From DVED01 sp963838375 (GTDB taxonomy: Bacteria; Cyanobacteriota; Cyanobacteriia; Cyanobacteriales; Geitlerinemataceae): a stretch of 64,000 nucleotides of DNA. Both the position numbers and the translations under genes were made by a program. Positions 1-8,873 of the stretch are shown here, one piece after another (positions within the stretch are counted from its first letter, which is position 1; every line of letters begins with the position of its first letter). The notes under the pieces are model-generated. The model saw nothing but the letters and a program-made list of their open reading frames with translations. It was not told the origin of the DNA and made no database searches. The stretch is from contig CAWIQY010000019.1 of NCBI GenBank assembly GCA_963838375.1, positions 496,001 through 560,000 on the forward strand, written 5' to 3'.

Positions 1-991
1 GGTCTAAACCGCTACGATGCGTTCGGCGAGATTTTCAATACGAACCCCTTTTTTCAGGTCGTTCCAGGAACGCAGCTTGCCTATGATTTCGATAATGGTT
101 TATTACAAAACGATGCGTTTGGACAGGAGTTGCGGATTTTCGATACGGGGTTTGGAGTGCAGGAGGTGGCTGCCAGCCGTGGGGACGATGGGGGTCACTT
201 CGTTGATTGACGGCAAGATTGCTGGGATCTTCTCTTATGGTTTTAGTCCTCCTCGTCCCGGAATTGATGTCACAGCCGGTCAAAATGACGGGAGTTTTGG
301 CGAAATTTTTGTGGATACTCGCGTGTTGCCTTACGGCGGTTATATCAATCAAATTATTGCGACGACTAACCAAGGGGACGATCGTATTCCCGGAAACAAT
401 CGAAATGATTTTCTAGCGGGAAACCAAGGAAACGATACGATCGACGGTTTCGGCGGAGACGATGTGCTATTTGGAGGACGAGACAATGACATCCTTTCTG
501 GGGGAGAGGGAAACGATTCGCTGTTGGGGAATCGCGGAAATGACGGTCTCAATGGCGATCGCGGCGATGATGTCCTCTTCGGCGGTCAGGATGACGATGT
601 ACTCACCGGAGGTGATGGGAACGATCGGCTTAGTGGAGATTTGGGACGCGACATTCTAATTGGCGGTTTTGGCAGCGATGAATTTATTCTGCGAACCGCT
701 GCTGCTGTCATTGACCCCAACCAAGCCGATATTATCGCAGATTTTGCTCCAGGAGACGATCGTATTGCCCTAAACGGAGTACGGACTCCAGAGGATGTGC
801 TGACTTTACCCGAAGGTCTCGTGTTGACGCCAACGACGCTGGCTGGGTTGGCAGGAACCCTGATCCAGTTGCCCGCACAGCCCCCAGAAACGCCCCCCGA
901 ACAGCTTCTCCCGACGATTTTGGGGTTTGTCAGTAATGCCTCTGTGGCGGATGTGGCAAGTCGTTTAGTGGCGATCGACGATATCATTTAA
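1..991 (+). CDS. RTX-type calcium-binding repeat protein, 3' part, frame break near 207
   Basis: This is the C-terminal part of a gene that enters from before the window. Frame 1 reads from base 1 without a start (GLNRYDAFGEIF...) up to a TGA at 208-210. The sense then continues in frame 2 (DGKIAGIFSYGF...), so one extra T near 207-208 explains the switch. The second part holds glycine/aspartate nonapeptides of the GGxGxDxLx type (for example GNQGNDTIDGFGGDD and GGEGNDSLLGNRGND), which bind calcium in secreted RTX proteins. An acidic globular tail follows. RTX proteins usually leave the cell by type I secretion, but no exporter lies in the window. An ATG at 17 opens the second frame but would give an unrelated N-terminus, so it is unlikely to be the true start. 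The exact role is unknown. Confidence 0.75.
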
Positions 992-1298
992 CCGACCCCA
1001 ATCCGGGAGAAACCTGGGGTTGGAAGTTCTGCCTTTTGTAAAGACTTTGAGATATTCGCCCCTTTTTTCTGCCTAATTGGCAGTTAAATCTCAAAAAAAT
1101 CCTGAAATATACATAAAATCAAGCTTTCACCGATCCATAGCGGTCTTGCAACCCTTAGAATAATTCAGTGAAACTTTGAATACACTGGAGTTTCAGCTTC
1201 TCAAGACGGACATCGTCCCGGAAGCTGACCGTCCCCAGCCAAATCTCATACCCTTGGGACGTTTCCATATCAATATCCAAACACAAAGGAGTTTTCAA
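992..1298. other. Intergenic region upstream of hup
   Basis: No gene is seen in these 307 bases. A weak inverted repeat (ACCCCA at 995-1000 with TGGGGT at 1015-1020) lies just after the RTX stop but lacks a T run, so it is a poor terminator. An in-frame extension of HU to 1176 exists but is unlike HU proteins. The hup promoter must lie here, but no box stands out. A Shine-Dalgarno-like AAAGGA lies at 1285-1290. Confidence 0.5.
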
Positions 1299-1577
1299 AT
1301 GAATAAAGGGGAATTGGTTGACGCCGTTGCGGTTAAAGCCAAAGTTACGAAAAAAGAAGCTGACGCTGTGCTGACGGCAGCTCTCGAAGCCATCATGGAA
1401 GCGGTGTCCAGCGATGATAAAGTGACTTTAGTCGGTTTTGGCTCCTTCGAGTCTAGGGAGCGTAAAGCCCGCGAAGGTCGCAACCCCAAAACTGGGGAAA
1501 AAATGGCAATTCCGGCAACCAAAGTCCCGGCTTTTTCTGCGGGCAAACTGTTTAAAGAAAAAGTCGCAGCGAAGTAA
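1299..1577 (+). CDS. hup: DNA-binding protein HU
   Basis: The 92-residue product is a normal-length HU-family nucleoid protein, which bends and compacts DNA as a dimer. It starts MNKGELVDAVA and has the conserved GFGSFE turn at residues 46-51. The beta-arm motif GRNPKTGE at 60-67 carries Pro63, the proline that intercalates into DNA. The ATG at 1299 is chosen because AAAGGA stands 8 bases before it and because HU proteins begin here. The threonine-phosphate decarboxylase gene begins only 8 bases after the stop, so the two may be co-transcribed. Confidence 0.95.
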   Translation: MNKGELVDAVAVKAKVTKKEADAVLTAALEAIMEAVSSDDKVTLVGFGSFESRERKAREGRNPKTGEKMAIPATKVPAFSAGKLFKEKVAAK

Positions 1578-1585
1578 ATCCGACC

Positions 1586-2677
1586 TTGAATCGACCCATT
1601 CACGGGGGAAACTTGGCTTGGGCAGCCTCGATCGCGGGCTGTCCAGCTTCGAGCATCCTGGATTTTTCTGCTAGTATCAATCCCCTCGGACCCCCGAGAA
1701 GTGCGATCGCCGCGATTCAAGCGGGCATTCCTAATTTAAAAGCCTATCCCGACCCAGAGTACCGTCGGCTGCGACAGGTTCTGGGTCAAATGCACCAACT
1801 GCCTCCGGAATGGATTTTACCGGGAAACGGAGCAGCAGAACTTTTGACCTGGGCGGGACGGGATTTAGCCCGTTTGGATGTCACGTATTCGATCGCTCCG
1901 GCTTTTAGTGACTATGAAAGGTCGCTGAGAGCTTTTGGAGGACGGGTTGAGTCTTTGCCACTTTGGAGTGAGGAAAATTGGCAAGCGGTATTCGATCGAC
2001 CGTCCCATCTCTTTCCTATTCCTCCCTCTGTATCGGGCAAACGTGCGGGTCTGATTCTGAACAATCCCCACAATCCTACCGGAATTCTGTGGCGGCGGGA
2101 GGATATTCTGCCGGATCTCCAACGGTTTGCCTTGGTGGTGGCAGACGAAGCGTTTATGGAATTTTTGCCACCGGACCAACAGGAAAGCCTGATTCCCGTA
2201 GTACAGCAGTGTGAGAATTTAGTCGTGATTCGATCGCTGACAAAGTTTTACAGCATTCCCGGACTAAGATTGGGTTATGCTATTGCCCATCCCGATCGAC
2301 TGCAACGCTGGCAGCAGTGGCGCGATCCTTGGTCGGTCAACACTCTAGCCGCCGCTGTAGGCGAGGCAGTGGTCGGCGATACGGAATTTGAGCAGCAAAC
2401 TTGGAATTGGCTTTCAGTTGAGAGAGCGAGGTTGTTGGAAGGATTCGCACAGTTGGGGTTACGATGTTTGAAAGGACGGGCTAATTTTTTGCTAGTCCGA
2501 TCGCCTATTCCCAGTTCCCAATTGCAACAAATTTTGCTGCAACGCCATCGCATTCTGATTCGCGATTGTCTCAGTTTTCCGGAATTGGGCGATCGTTACT
2601 TCCGGGTGGCGGTTCGCACTCAGTCGGAGAATCAACGCCTCCTCGATGCTTTAAAAGAGTTGATAGTTGATAGTTGA
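1586..2677 (+). CDS. cobD: Threonine-phosphate decarboxylase (cobamide side chain)
   Basis: This is a PLP fold-type I enzyme of the histidinol-phosphate aminotransferase superfamily, 363 residues. It opens with HGGNLAWAA, typical of L-threonine-O-3-phosphate decarboxylases. The substrate loop NNPHNPTG lies near residue 160, and the PLP lysine is Lys220 in SLTKFYSIPGLRLGY. Family members make (R)-1-aminopropan-2-ol phosphate for the nucleotide loop of cobamides, and CbiB, the next enzyme, is encoded at 23.5 kb. The start is TTG at 1586, 8 bases after hup. No ATG occurs before the conserved HGGN motif. The last residues and the stop lie inside a heptanucleotide repeat. A histidinol-phosphate aminotransferase role is possible but less likely. 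Confidence 0.82.
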   Translation: MNRPIHGGNLAWAASIAGCPASSILDFSASINPLGPPRSAIAAIQAGIPNLKAYPDPEYRRLRQVLGQMHQLPPEWILPGNGAAELLTWAGRDLARLDVTYSIAPAFSDYERSLRAFGGRVESLPLWSEENWQAVFDRPSHLFPIPPSVSGKRAGLILNNPHNPTGILWRREDILPDLQRFALVVADEAFMEFLPPDQQESLIPVVQQCENLVVIRSLTKFYSIPGLRLGYAIAHPDRLQRWQQWRDPWSVNTLAAAVGEAVVGDTEFEQQTWNWLSVERARLLEGFAQLGLRCLKGRANFLLVRSPIPSSQLQQILLQRHRILIRDCLSFPELGDRYFRVAVRTQSENQRLLDALKELIVDS

Positions 2678-2702
2678 TAGTTGATAGTTGATAGTTGATA
2701 GT
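2659..2702. repeat. Heptanucleotide tandem repeat (GTTGATA), about 6 copies
   Basis: The 7-base unit GTTGATA is repeated about six times without interruption. The run begins inside the last codons of cobD and supplies its TGA stop. It belongs to the class of short tandemly repeated sequences (STRRs) long known from filamentous cyanobacteria. Because the unit is 7 bases, a change in copy number changes the reading frame of the cobD tail. Confidence 0.9.
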
Positions 2703-2744
2703 CGTTCGGTTAACCAATAAATAGCCCATAACCCATAACAAAAA

Positions 2745-4208
2745 ATGTCAGTTGACTACGATCTCGTTATTCTGGGCGGTAGTTCGGCGGGGCGCTATGC
2801 CGCTGTGACGGCTGCTAGTTCGTATAATGCGAGAGTTGCCCTCGTCGAACCCCATCCGGAATTAGAACCGGGTAGTCGCCAGTGCGGTTTAATGGCGTTA
2901 TTTAAAGTCAGCCAACTGAGGGAATCGATCGCCCAAGCGCGGCAGTTGGGATGTTTGGGGGAGGCTGAAGTTTCAGGGTTGATGTCGAGTTTGAATTTCG
3001 ATCGTCCGGTTCGGTGGGCGTCGGAGGTTTTGGCAAATGTTGCCCAATGGGATTCTCCGGCGGTGTTATCGGGTTTGGGGATTGATGTTATCCACGCAGA
3101 GGCAGAATTTTGCCCGGAACCCCGTTTGGGAGTCTTAGCCAATGAAAGACTTCTGCGATCGCGGCGGTATTTGATTGCGAGGAACTCTCGCTGGAAAACG
3201 ATCGAGATTGAGGGTTTGGCGCGTGTGGGCTATCTGACACCCGAAACGCTCGGATATTGGGTGAAAAAAGGACAAACAATTCCTGAAAGTTTTGTCATTC
3301 TGGGCAACGATCCTAAAGGGGTGGAACTGGCACAAATTTTAGTTCGTTTGGGAAGTTCGGTGACGCTGGTGACTCGCAGAGAGCGAATTTTACCCTACGA
3401 AGATCCTGAAATTTCTCGTTGGGTACAAGCGCATTTAGAAGCAGAAGGCGTGCGGATTCTCACTCGATCCCAAGTGACTCAAATTCAGAAAATTCAGGAT
3501 AAAAAGTGGGTGCAAGCGGGAGATCGGGCGATCGAAACGGATGAAATTTTACTGGCGATCGCGGCAGTTGCCAATCTCAAATCTCTTAATTTAGCCTCGG
3601 TTGGGGTTCGGGGAAGTCGGGGTAAATTGCTAACTAACAGCCAGCTACAAACCACCAATCCGAGGATTTATGCCTGTGGCGTGGCTCTGGGCGGCTATTG
3701 TTTAGATAATATCAGTCAGTACGAAGCCAAAGTGGCGATCGAAAATGCTCTCCTTTTGTCGCGTTGTTCTGTGGGTTATCATACGGTTCCTTGGTCGATC
3801 GGTCTCGATCCGCCGTTCGCCCGCGTGGGATATACCGAACCTCAAGCCAGAAGCCGATATGGGAATGATATCGTCGTCTTAAAACAACAGTTTCAATCTC
3901 TTTTTCTGGCTCAATTTCGAGGCAAGACGACGGGATTTTGTAAGGCGATCGTTCGCAAAAATGGAACTATTCTCGGTGTCCATATTTGGGGAGATTCAGC
4001 ACAAGAATTGATTCATCCCTTTGCGCTGGCAATACAGCAGGATTTGACTCTAGAGGCGATCGCCGATTTGATTCCCGTTTCACCATCTTTCTCGGAAATT
4101 TATCACCCGATGGGGATGGCTTGGCGGCAAATTCAACGATCGCAGAATGGGTTTTGGCAAAAGACTTTGAAAACTTGGCACAACTGGCAGCGCGATCGGA
4201 TTGATTAA
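2745..4208 (+). CDS. FAD-dependent pyridine nucleotide oxidoreductase lacking the redox disulfide
   Basis: The 487-residue product has the layout of the dihydrolipoamide dehydrogenase/mercuric reductase family. An N-terminal FAD-binding loop (LVILGGSSAGRYAAV, residues 8-22) is followed by an NAD(P)-binding segment (FVILGNDPKGVELAQILV, near 183-200), a second FAD motif (IYACGVALGGY) and a C-terminal dimerisation domain (VGYTEPQA..., HPMGMAWRQ at the end). The usual CxxxxC pair after the first FAD segment is absent: RQCGLMALF has one cysteine. The catalytic His of the C-terminal HPTLSE motif is replaced (SPSFSE). It should still bind FAD and probably NAD(P)H, but cannot use classical disulfide chemistry. 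The substrate is unknown. Confidence 0.8.
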   Translation: MSVDYDLVILGGSSAGRYAAVTAASSYNARVALVEPHPELEPGSRQCGLMALFKVSQLRESIAQARQLGCLGEAEVSGLMSSLNFDRPVRWASEVLANVAQWDSPAVLSGLGIDVIHAEAEFCPEPRLGVLANERLLRSRRYLIARNSRWKTIEIEGLARVGYLTPETLGYWVKKGQTIPESFVILGNDPKGVELAQILVRLGSSVTLVTRRERILPYEDPEISRWVQAHLEAEGVRILTRSQVTQIQKIQDKKWVQAGDRAIETDEILLAIAAVANLKSLNLASVGVRGSRGKLLTNSQLQTTNPRIYACGVALGGYCLDNISQYEAKVAIENALLLSRCSVGYHTVPWSIGLDPPFARVGYTEPQARSRYGNDIVVLKQQFQSLFLAQFRGKTTGFCKAIVRKNGTILGVHIWGDSAQELIHPFALAIQQDLTLEAIADLIPVSPSFSEIYHPMGMAWRQIQRSQNGFWQKTLKTWHNWQRDRID

Positions 4209-4470
4209 ATCTTTCTTTGTAAAGTGAAAAATGTAAGATTTGGGCTGCCGCGATCGATGGAAGATGTGGTATACTATTATTATATAATGGAATATGCGAC
4301 AAAATATTTTTAACTTAAAATATTTCCATTATTTTATAAAGAGTATAGCTTACTTTTCAATTTCCTGCAACCTTCGATCGCCAAAATTTTCCCTTAACTG
4401 TTTTACTTCTATTTAACCGATTCCACAGTCAGAGGCATTGCCGTGCAGTAACATATCCAATTCTGTATAG

Positions 4471-5826
4471 TTATGGATTTTTCAACTGTTCGACTACTCG
4501 ATGGAGTGCGACAGAATGAGAGGCTTTAAATAGAATTCGATCTCCGGGTTCAATAAAGTTGTGTAAACGTTCTGCCAAAATTTGATGAGCGTTGGGTGTG
4601 GCAAAATCAGTCACTTCGACAACCGATAAACCTTTAGCTCCCGTTGCGATCGCTTCAGCTTCGGGTAAATCTGCTAAAATCAATAGAGCGTCGAGATTTA
4701 ATTGTCTAGCAGCTTCACCGATTTTTTGATGAAATTCAAGAGATCGATCGCCCAATTCTTTCATCGTTCCCAACACGGCAATGCGTCGTTTTCCGGGAGT
4801 TTGCGCCAGCAGTTTCAAAGCCGCTAACATCGACTCCAAACCCGCATTGTAAGTCTCATCTAAAATGATGATATCGTTGTCTAATTCGTAGCGTTTTGCT
4901 CGACCATCTGGTAAGATTACAGATAACCCATCGGCAAGAATTGACCAATCGATCTTTAATACTTTAGCAACAGCGATCGCGGCTAAATAATTGAGAGCAT
5001 TATGTTCTCCAGCTAAGGGTAACGGTAACTCGATACCCTCTAAGTCGAGAGTGTTGGCATCAATAAACTTGCCGAAAACATCTCCACCTCTCAAACCAAA
5101 TGTGAGAGTTTCACCTTGCCAAACCGTTGCTGCCGTTTCGATTAACCGTCGATTGTCGTGATTGAGAATGGCAATACTCGTCTTCGGCATTTCGGCAAGG
5201 AGTTCGCATTTGGCTTCGGCGATCGCTTCTTCCGAACCCAACAAGCCAATATGCGCCGTTCCCACATTAGTAATTATCCCAATATCAGGACGAGCAATTT
5301 CAGTCAGTTCGGCAATTTGTCCTCGTCCGCGCATTGCCATTTCCACAACCGCAAACTCATGTTCCTCTGTCAGTCCTAACAACGTTTGAGGAACGCCAAT
5401 TTCGTTATTATAATTGGCTTGTGTTTTTAAAACTTTGCCTTGGGTTGATAACACGGCAGAAATCAGTTCTTTTGCCGTAGTTTTCCCCACAGAACCGGTG
5501 ATACCAATGACGGGAATCTTAAATCGATCGCGCCACCAACGAGCAATTTTCTGGTATGCTTTTAAAGTATCGGCAACGACCCATTGCGGTATCGGCAACG
5601 GCAAATGACGATCGACGATCGCCGCAACAGCCCCTCGTTTTCCAGCCGTTTCCACAAAAGCGTGTCCGTCGAATGTTTCTCCCCGCAATGCCAGGAAGAC
5701 TTCCCCCGGTTTCACGCTGCGACTGTCAGTCACAATTCCGGTACACAGGGTATCCGAGGCTAGATCCGATCCATTGAGAAGTGGAGTGAGCAGAAGCTCT
5801 GAGAAACAATCGAGGGTAACTTGCAT
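4471..5826 (-). CDS. murF: UDP-N-acetylmuramoyl-tripeptide:D-alanyl-D-alanine ligase
   Basis: MurF adds D-Ala-D-Ala to the UDP-MurNAc-tripeptide in the cytoplasm, the last soluble step of peptidoglycan precursor synthesis. The 451-residue product has the three Mur-ligase domains: an N-terminal UDP-binding domain with TDSRSVKPGEVFLAL, a central ATPase domain with GITGSVGKTT near residue 110, followed by KTQANYNNEIGVP and GTAHIGLLGS, and a C-terminal domain with DETYNAGLESM. The length is normal for the family. The gene converges on the upstream oxidoreductase across 262 bases of AT-rich DNA in which I see no gene. The pyrC-like gene lies upstream on the same strand, 190 bases away. Confidence 0.95.
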   Translation of the reverse strand: MQVTLDCFSELLLTPLLNGSDLASDTLCTGIVTDSRSVKPGEVFLALRGETFDGHAFVETAGKRGAVAAIVDRHLPLPIPQWVVADTLKAYQKIARWWRDRFKIPVIGITGSVGKTTAKELISAVLSTQGKVLKTQANYNNEIGVPQTLLGLTEEHEFAVVEMAMRGRGQIAELTEIARPDIGIITNVGTAHIGLLGSEEAIAEAKCELLAEMPKTSIAILNHDNRRLIETAATVWQGETLTFGLRGGDVFGKFIDANTLDLEGIELPLPLAGEHNALNYLAAIAVAKVLKIDWSILADGLSVILPDGRAKRYELDNDIIILDETYNAGLESMLAALKLLAQTPGKRRIAVLGTMKELGDRSLEFHQKIGEAARQLNLDALLILADLPEAEAIATGAKGLSVVEVTDFATPNAHQILAERLHNFIEPGDRILFKASHSVALHRVVEQLKNP

Positions 5827-6017
5827 AGGTAGGCAGCAGCGAGTAAAAACAAGCGAGTAACAACAAGATTATATTGGCGTCGATGGCGGAAAATGCGGTG
5901 TTTGGGAAATTCAGGGAGTGTGCCGTGGTTTTGTCGCCGCTTCCTGGCAGAAGACTGCGAGTGCCGAATCGGTATTGGCAAGATGATTGGCAAGATGGAA
6001 TGGGATTTCCTCTAGTA

Positions 6018-7274
6018 TTATAAACCCCAAATTTGCACCACTTGACCCTGAATTGTTTGTCCCAACCAAGAGGTATTTCGAGAGAGCGATTTGAGAGTTT
6101 TTCCGTTCGCCGTCCAAGTTTTTTCGGGGTCAAAAAGAGTCAGTTCCGCCGATCGATCGATCGTCAGTTGTGGAGGTGTTTGTTGGAGACATCGGGCGGG
6201 ATTGGTGCTGAGAACCCGCCACAAATCCAAAGGCGATCCATTATTTTCAACGATGAAAGCTTGCCATAACAAGGGTAGTGCCAATTCTAACCCGATCGCC
6301 CCCGGTGGCGCTTGAGCAAAAGCCACTGTTTTGTCTTCGTAGGTATGGGGGGTATGATCGATAGCAATGGCGTCTATTATCCCCGTTTGTATCCCCTCAA
6401 TTAATGCCTCACGATCGATCGGGTTGCCTAACGGCGGTTCTAGGCGTAAATTGGGATCGTAGCTAGCCAGATTTCGAGTATCCCGCAGCAAATGTAGCCA
6501 AGTGGTGCTTGCCGTCACCGGCAATCCCCGATCCTTGGCATCTGCGATCAGTTCCACGCTACGGGCGGTAGAAACCCGCATCAGGTGAACTGGGGTTCCC
6601 GTCGCTGCCACACATTCCAAAAGGGCAGCAATCGCCGTTGTTTCCGACATCGCTGGATTTCCCGGCAATCCCAACCGTACCGACTCGCCACCTTCTCGCG
6701 CAATGCCATCCCCCGCCAAAGTGCGATCGCAACACCAAAACGCCACGGGTTTACCCAGAGGTTGCAAATACTCCAACAACCGACGCACCAAAACCCAGTT
6801 CGTGAGGGGTTTTCCATCCGTAAATCCCACGATTCCAGCAGCGGCTAACTCCACCAATTCCACCATCCGTTCTCCCGCAATATCCAGCGTCAGCGCCCCC
6901 CAAAAGTGAAACTGAGGAGAGTTGCCAGGATGGGGTTTCGATCGCGCAAACGAGAGAACAGAAGGACGATCGATCGCGGGATTTGTATCCGGAAGAATAG
7001 CAATCCGGGTAAAACCCCCAGCCGCAGCCGCTTGGCGCAGAGACTCCCAGGTTTCTCGATCTTCATACCCCGGTTCGCCACTGTGGCTATACAGATCCAC
7101 CAATCCCGGACCCAAAACCAGCCCTTGGCAATCGCGAAGTTGGGTATCGGTGGGATAGTCAGAAATTCGATCGTCAATACCCCGAATGTCACCTTCAACA
7201 ATTAAAACATCCGCAATTCGATCGACTTCACTAACCGGATCGAGAACCCGTACTTGCTGCAACAATTCACTCAT
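6018..7274 (-). CDS. Dihydroorotase-like protein with degenerate metal site
   Basis: The 418-residue product aligns by motif along the whole amidohydrolase fold of type I dihydroorotases: GPGLVDLYSHSGEPG, ILPDTNPAIDRP, MRVSTARSVELIADAK, GNPIDREAL and IAIDHTPHTYEDK. The metal ligands are mostly lost. The canonical DxHxHxR reads D-L-Y-S-H-S-G, the HAED motif reads FWCCD, the first His of HxxHVST is kept but the second is Arg, and the TPHH motif reads TWLH. Inactive dihydroorotase homologues that support aspartate transcarbamoylase are known in other bacteria (PyrC'). That role here is inference. It may be annotated pyrC in databases, but catalysis is doubtful. Confidence 0.8.
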   Translation of the reverse strand: MSELLQQVRVLDPVSEVDRIADVLIVEGDIRGIDDRISDYPTDTQLRDCQGLVLGPGLVDLYSHSGEPGYEDRETWESLRQAAAAGGFTRIAILPDTNPAIDRPSVLSFARSKPHPGNSPQFHFWGALTLDIAGERMVELVELAAAGIVGFTDGKPLTNWVLVRRLLEYLQPLGKPVAFWCCDRTLAGDGIAREGGESVRLGLPGNPAMSETTAIAALLECVAATGTPVHLMRVSTARSVELIADAKDRGLPVTASTTWLHLLRDTRNLASYDPNLRLEPPLGNPIDREALIEGIQTGIIDAIAIDHTPHTYEDKTVAFAQAPPGAIGLELALPLLWQAFIVENNGSPLDLWRVLSTNPARCLQQTPPQLTIDRSAELTLFDPEKTWTANGKTLKSLSRNTSWLGQTIQGQVVQIWGL

Positions 7275-7305
7275 AATTTGGCTAGTTGCTAGTGGATAAT
7301 TACCC

Positions 7306-7348
7306 CTTAACTATCAACTATTAACTATTAACTATTAACTATTAACTA
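7306..7348. repeat. Heptanucleotide tandem repeat (TTAACTA), about 6 copies
   Basis: A run of the 7-base unit TTAACTA, with one variant copy reading TCAACTA, lies between the dihydroorotase-like gene and the histidine phosphatase gene and reaches the phosphatase stop codon. It is of the same STRR class as the run at 2659-2702. Confidence 0.85.
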
Positions 7349-8695
7349 CAACGCTCCCGCTGCGGTTTTATCCAAAATACTCCCAGAAAGATGATACGTA
7401 ATATTCATCGTTTCTAGCACGGGTGCGCCCTCTGTCCCATACGGATAGTCGATAACGCTGACACCACCATTCCCTTGTTTAAACGTCCAGAAATTTTCCG
7501 GATCTAAGTCAAAAAGGTGACATAATAGAGCTTTGTTCACTGCATCGTGAGCGACAACAATCCCCGTCAAAGGTCGATCGCTTTTGGCATACTTTGCTAC
7601 AATTTCCTTCCAAGCAACGATCGATCGATCCCAAACCTGCTGCAAATTCTCCCCTTCCGGCATCTGCACCGTCTCCGGCTTCGTTTTCCACTGTTGCAAC
7701 AACTCATCGTACTCCTCGGCGATTTCCGCCTCCAGTTTCCCTTCCCACAATCCGTGGCTAATCTCCGCCAAACCCGGACTCAACTCCAACGCCACACCAG
7801 GATGATGTTCCAGAATCAACTCCGCCGTTTCCTTGGGACGCAGCATCGGACTACTCACCGCAAAATCGAGGGAAACCGATTTCAGTAACTCCGCCGCGCG
7901 TTTTCCCTGCTGGCGACCATTCTCGTTGAGTGGAATATCCATTTGTCCCTGGAATCGACCATCCCGATTCCACTGAGTTTCCCCGTGACGCACCAGCAAC
8001 AAACGCGGACCGCGATGAGGAGTGCGGGGTCTGGGAAAAGGATTGCCCAAATGAGCGATTTGATTCATCGACTCCAATTGCACCACATCGTCCAAACCAC
8101 TGCTGAAATTCAGCACGCTGATACAGCAATTCGACTGTTGCACCGAATGGTAACTCGACGGCGGAAACCCCAGGGCGGTACTAATCAAACACCGATTAAT
8201 CCCATTGTGCGCCACCACCATAATGGTTTTGCCTGCATGGCGAGCTAAAACGTCCTCCCAGAAGTGCTTGGCTTGCTCGTACAGCGCCAGAACGGGAAAA
8301 TGTTCCACAGTTCCCTCGGGACGAGAAACGGTCATTTTAAACTCGTGAGGGCGCTCTTTCCAACACTGATAGTCCTCGGGAAATTTTGCCACTACCTCAT
8401 CTTTGACCATCCTCTCCCACAATGGCAAATCGATTTCCAGCAATAAGTCGGATGCTTGAGGTGCAGGGGTCGAGTCCGGTAAGTTGGCATGAATCAGTTC
8501 GGCAGTCTGTTTGGCGCGTTGCAGAGGACTGGTGTAGATAGCATCGAAGGTAATATCTAGCAGAGCCCCTGCTACTTTTGTAGCCGCATCGCGACCTTTT
8601 TCGGTCAAAACCGATTCGTCGGTGCGACCTTGGATTTTCTGTTGGGCGTTGTAAGTGCTTTGTCCGTGGCGGACGATGATGACGCGAGTAGCCAG
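7346..8695 (-). CDS. Tandem histidine phosphatase (phosphoglycerate mutase-like), probable CTG start
   Basis: Two complete histidine phosphatase domains sit in one chain of about 449 residues. The first has the phospho-acceptor motif IIVRHGQSTYN near residues 6-16 and its second His in VVAHNGINR. The second has LLLVRHGETQWN near residue 225 and VVAHDAVNK. Each also has the SSP/TSPLxRAxxTA signature. The coding sense clearly extends upstream of the first TTG (8608). The best start is CTG at 8695, giving (M)ATRVIIVRHG, with a GGAGG about 8 bases before it. No ATG, GTG or TTG fits between. Cyanobacterial relatives act on phosphoglycerate or other small phosphoesters. The substrate cannot be told from sequence. 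Confidence 0.82.
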   Translation of the reverse strand: MATRVIIVRHGQSTYNAQQKIQGRTDESVLTEKGRDAATKVAGALLDITFDAIYTSPLQRAKQTAELIHANLPDSTPAPQASDLLLEIDLPLWERMVKDEVVAKFPEDYQCWKERPHEFKMTVSRPEGTVEHFPVLALYEQAKHFWEDVLARHAGKTIMVVAHNGINRCLISTALGFPPSSYHSVQQSNCCISVLNFSSGLDDVVQLESMNQIAHLGNPFPRPRTPHRGPRLLLVRHGETQWNRDGRFQGQMDIPLNENGRQQGKRAAELLKSVSLDFAVSSPMLRPKETAELILEHHPGVALELSPGLAEISHGLWEGKLEAEIAEEYDELLQQWKTKPETVQMPEGENLQQVWDRSIVAWKEIVAKYAKSDRPLTGIVVAHDAVNKALLCHLFDLDPENFWTFKQGNGGVSVIDYPYGTEGAPVLETMNITYHLSGSILDKTAAGAL

Positions 8696-8799
8696 GGCTC
8701 TATCCTCCAGTTGCGTGCAACGGCGATCTTCAAGCCGATGAAGATGCCGGGATGATTCTACACTATTATCTGGTCAACTTGTCGATCGATGGGTTTTTG

Positions 8800-8836
8800 G
8801 CTTCGCGAAGCGAAGGGGTCAACGGCCGTTGACCCC
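8800..8836. repeat. REP palindrome (22 bp) preceded by a 12-bp palindrome
   Basis: Bases 8815-8836 form a perfect palindrome centred on AACGGCCGTT with arms GGGGTC/GACCCC. Immediately before it, 8800-8811 is a second perfect palindrome (GCTTCGCGAAGC). The first is one copy of the GTAGGGGTCAACGG-type REP that recurs at 9143, 9552, 11901 and 11977. It lies 38 bases after the stop of the transposase gene. Confidence 0.88.
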
Positions 8837-8873
8837 TACCATTTATCGGTAAAAAGCGATCGAGATTTTACAC

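Noticed and set aside
1176..1298. N-terminal extension of HU from an ATG at 1176
   Set aside because: HU proteins start at MNKGELV, and a ribosome-binding site precedes 1299.
2659..2702. Tandem repeats as a CRISPR array
   Set aside because: The units are 7-9 bases, contiguous and without spacers. No cas genes occur in the window.
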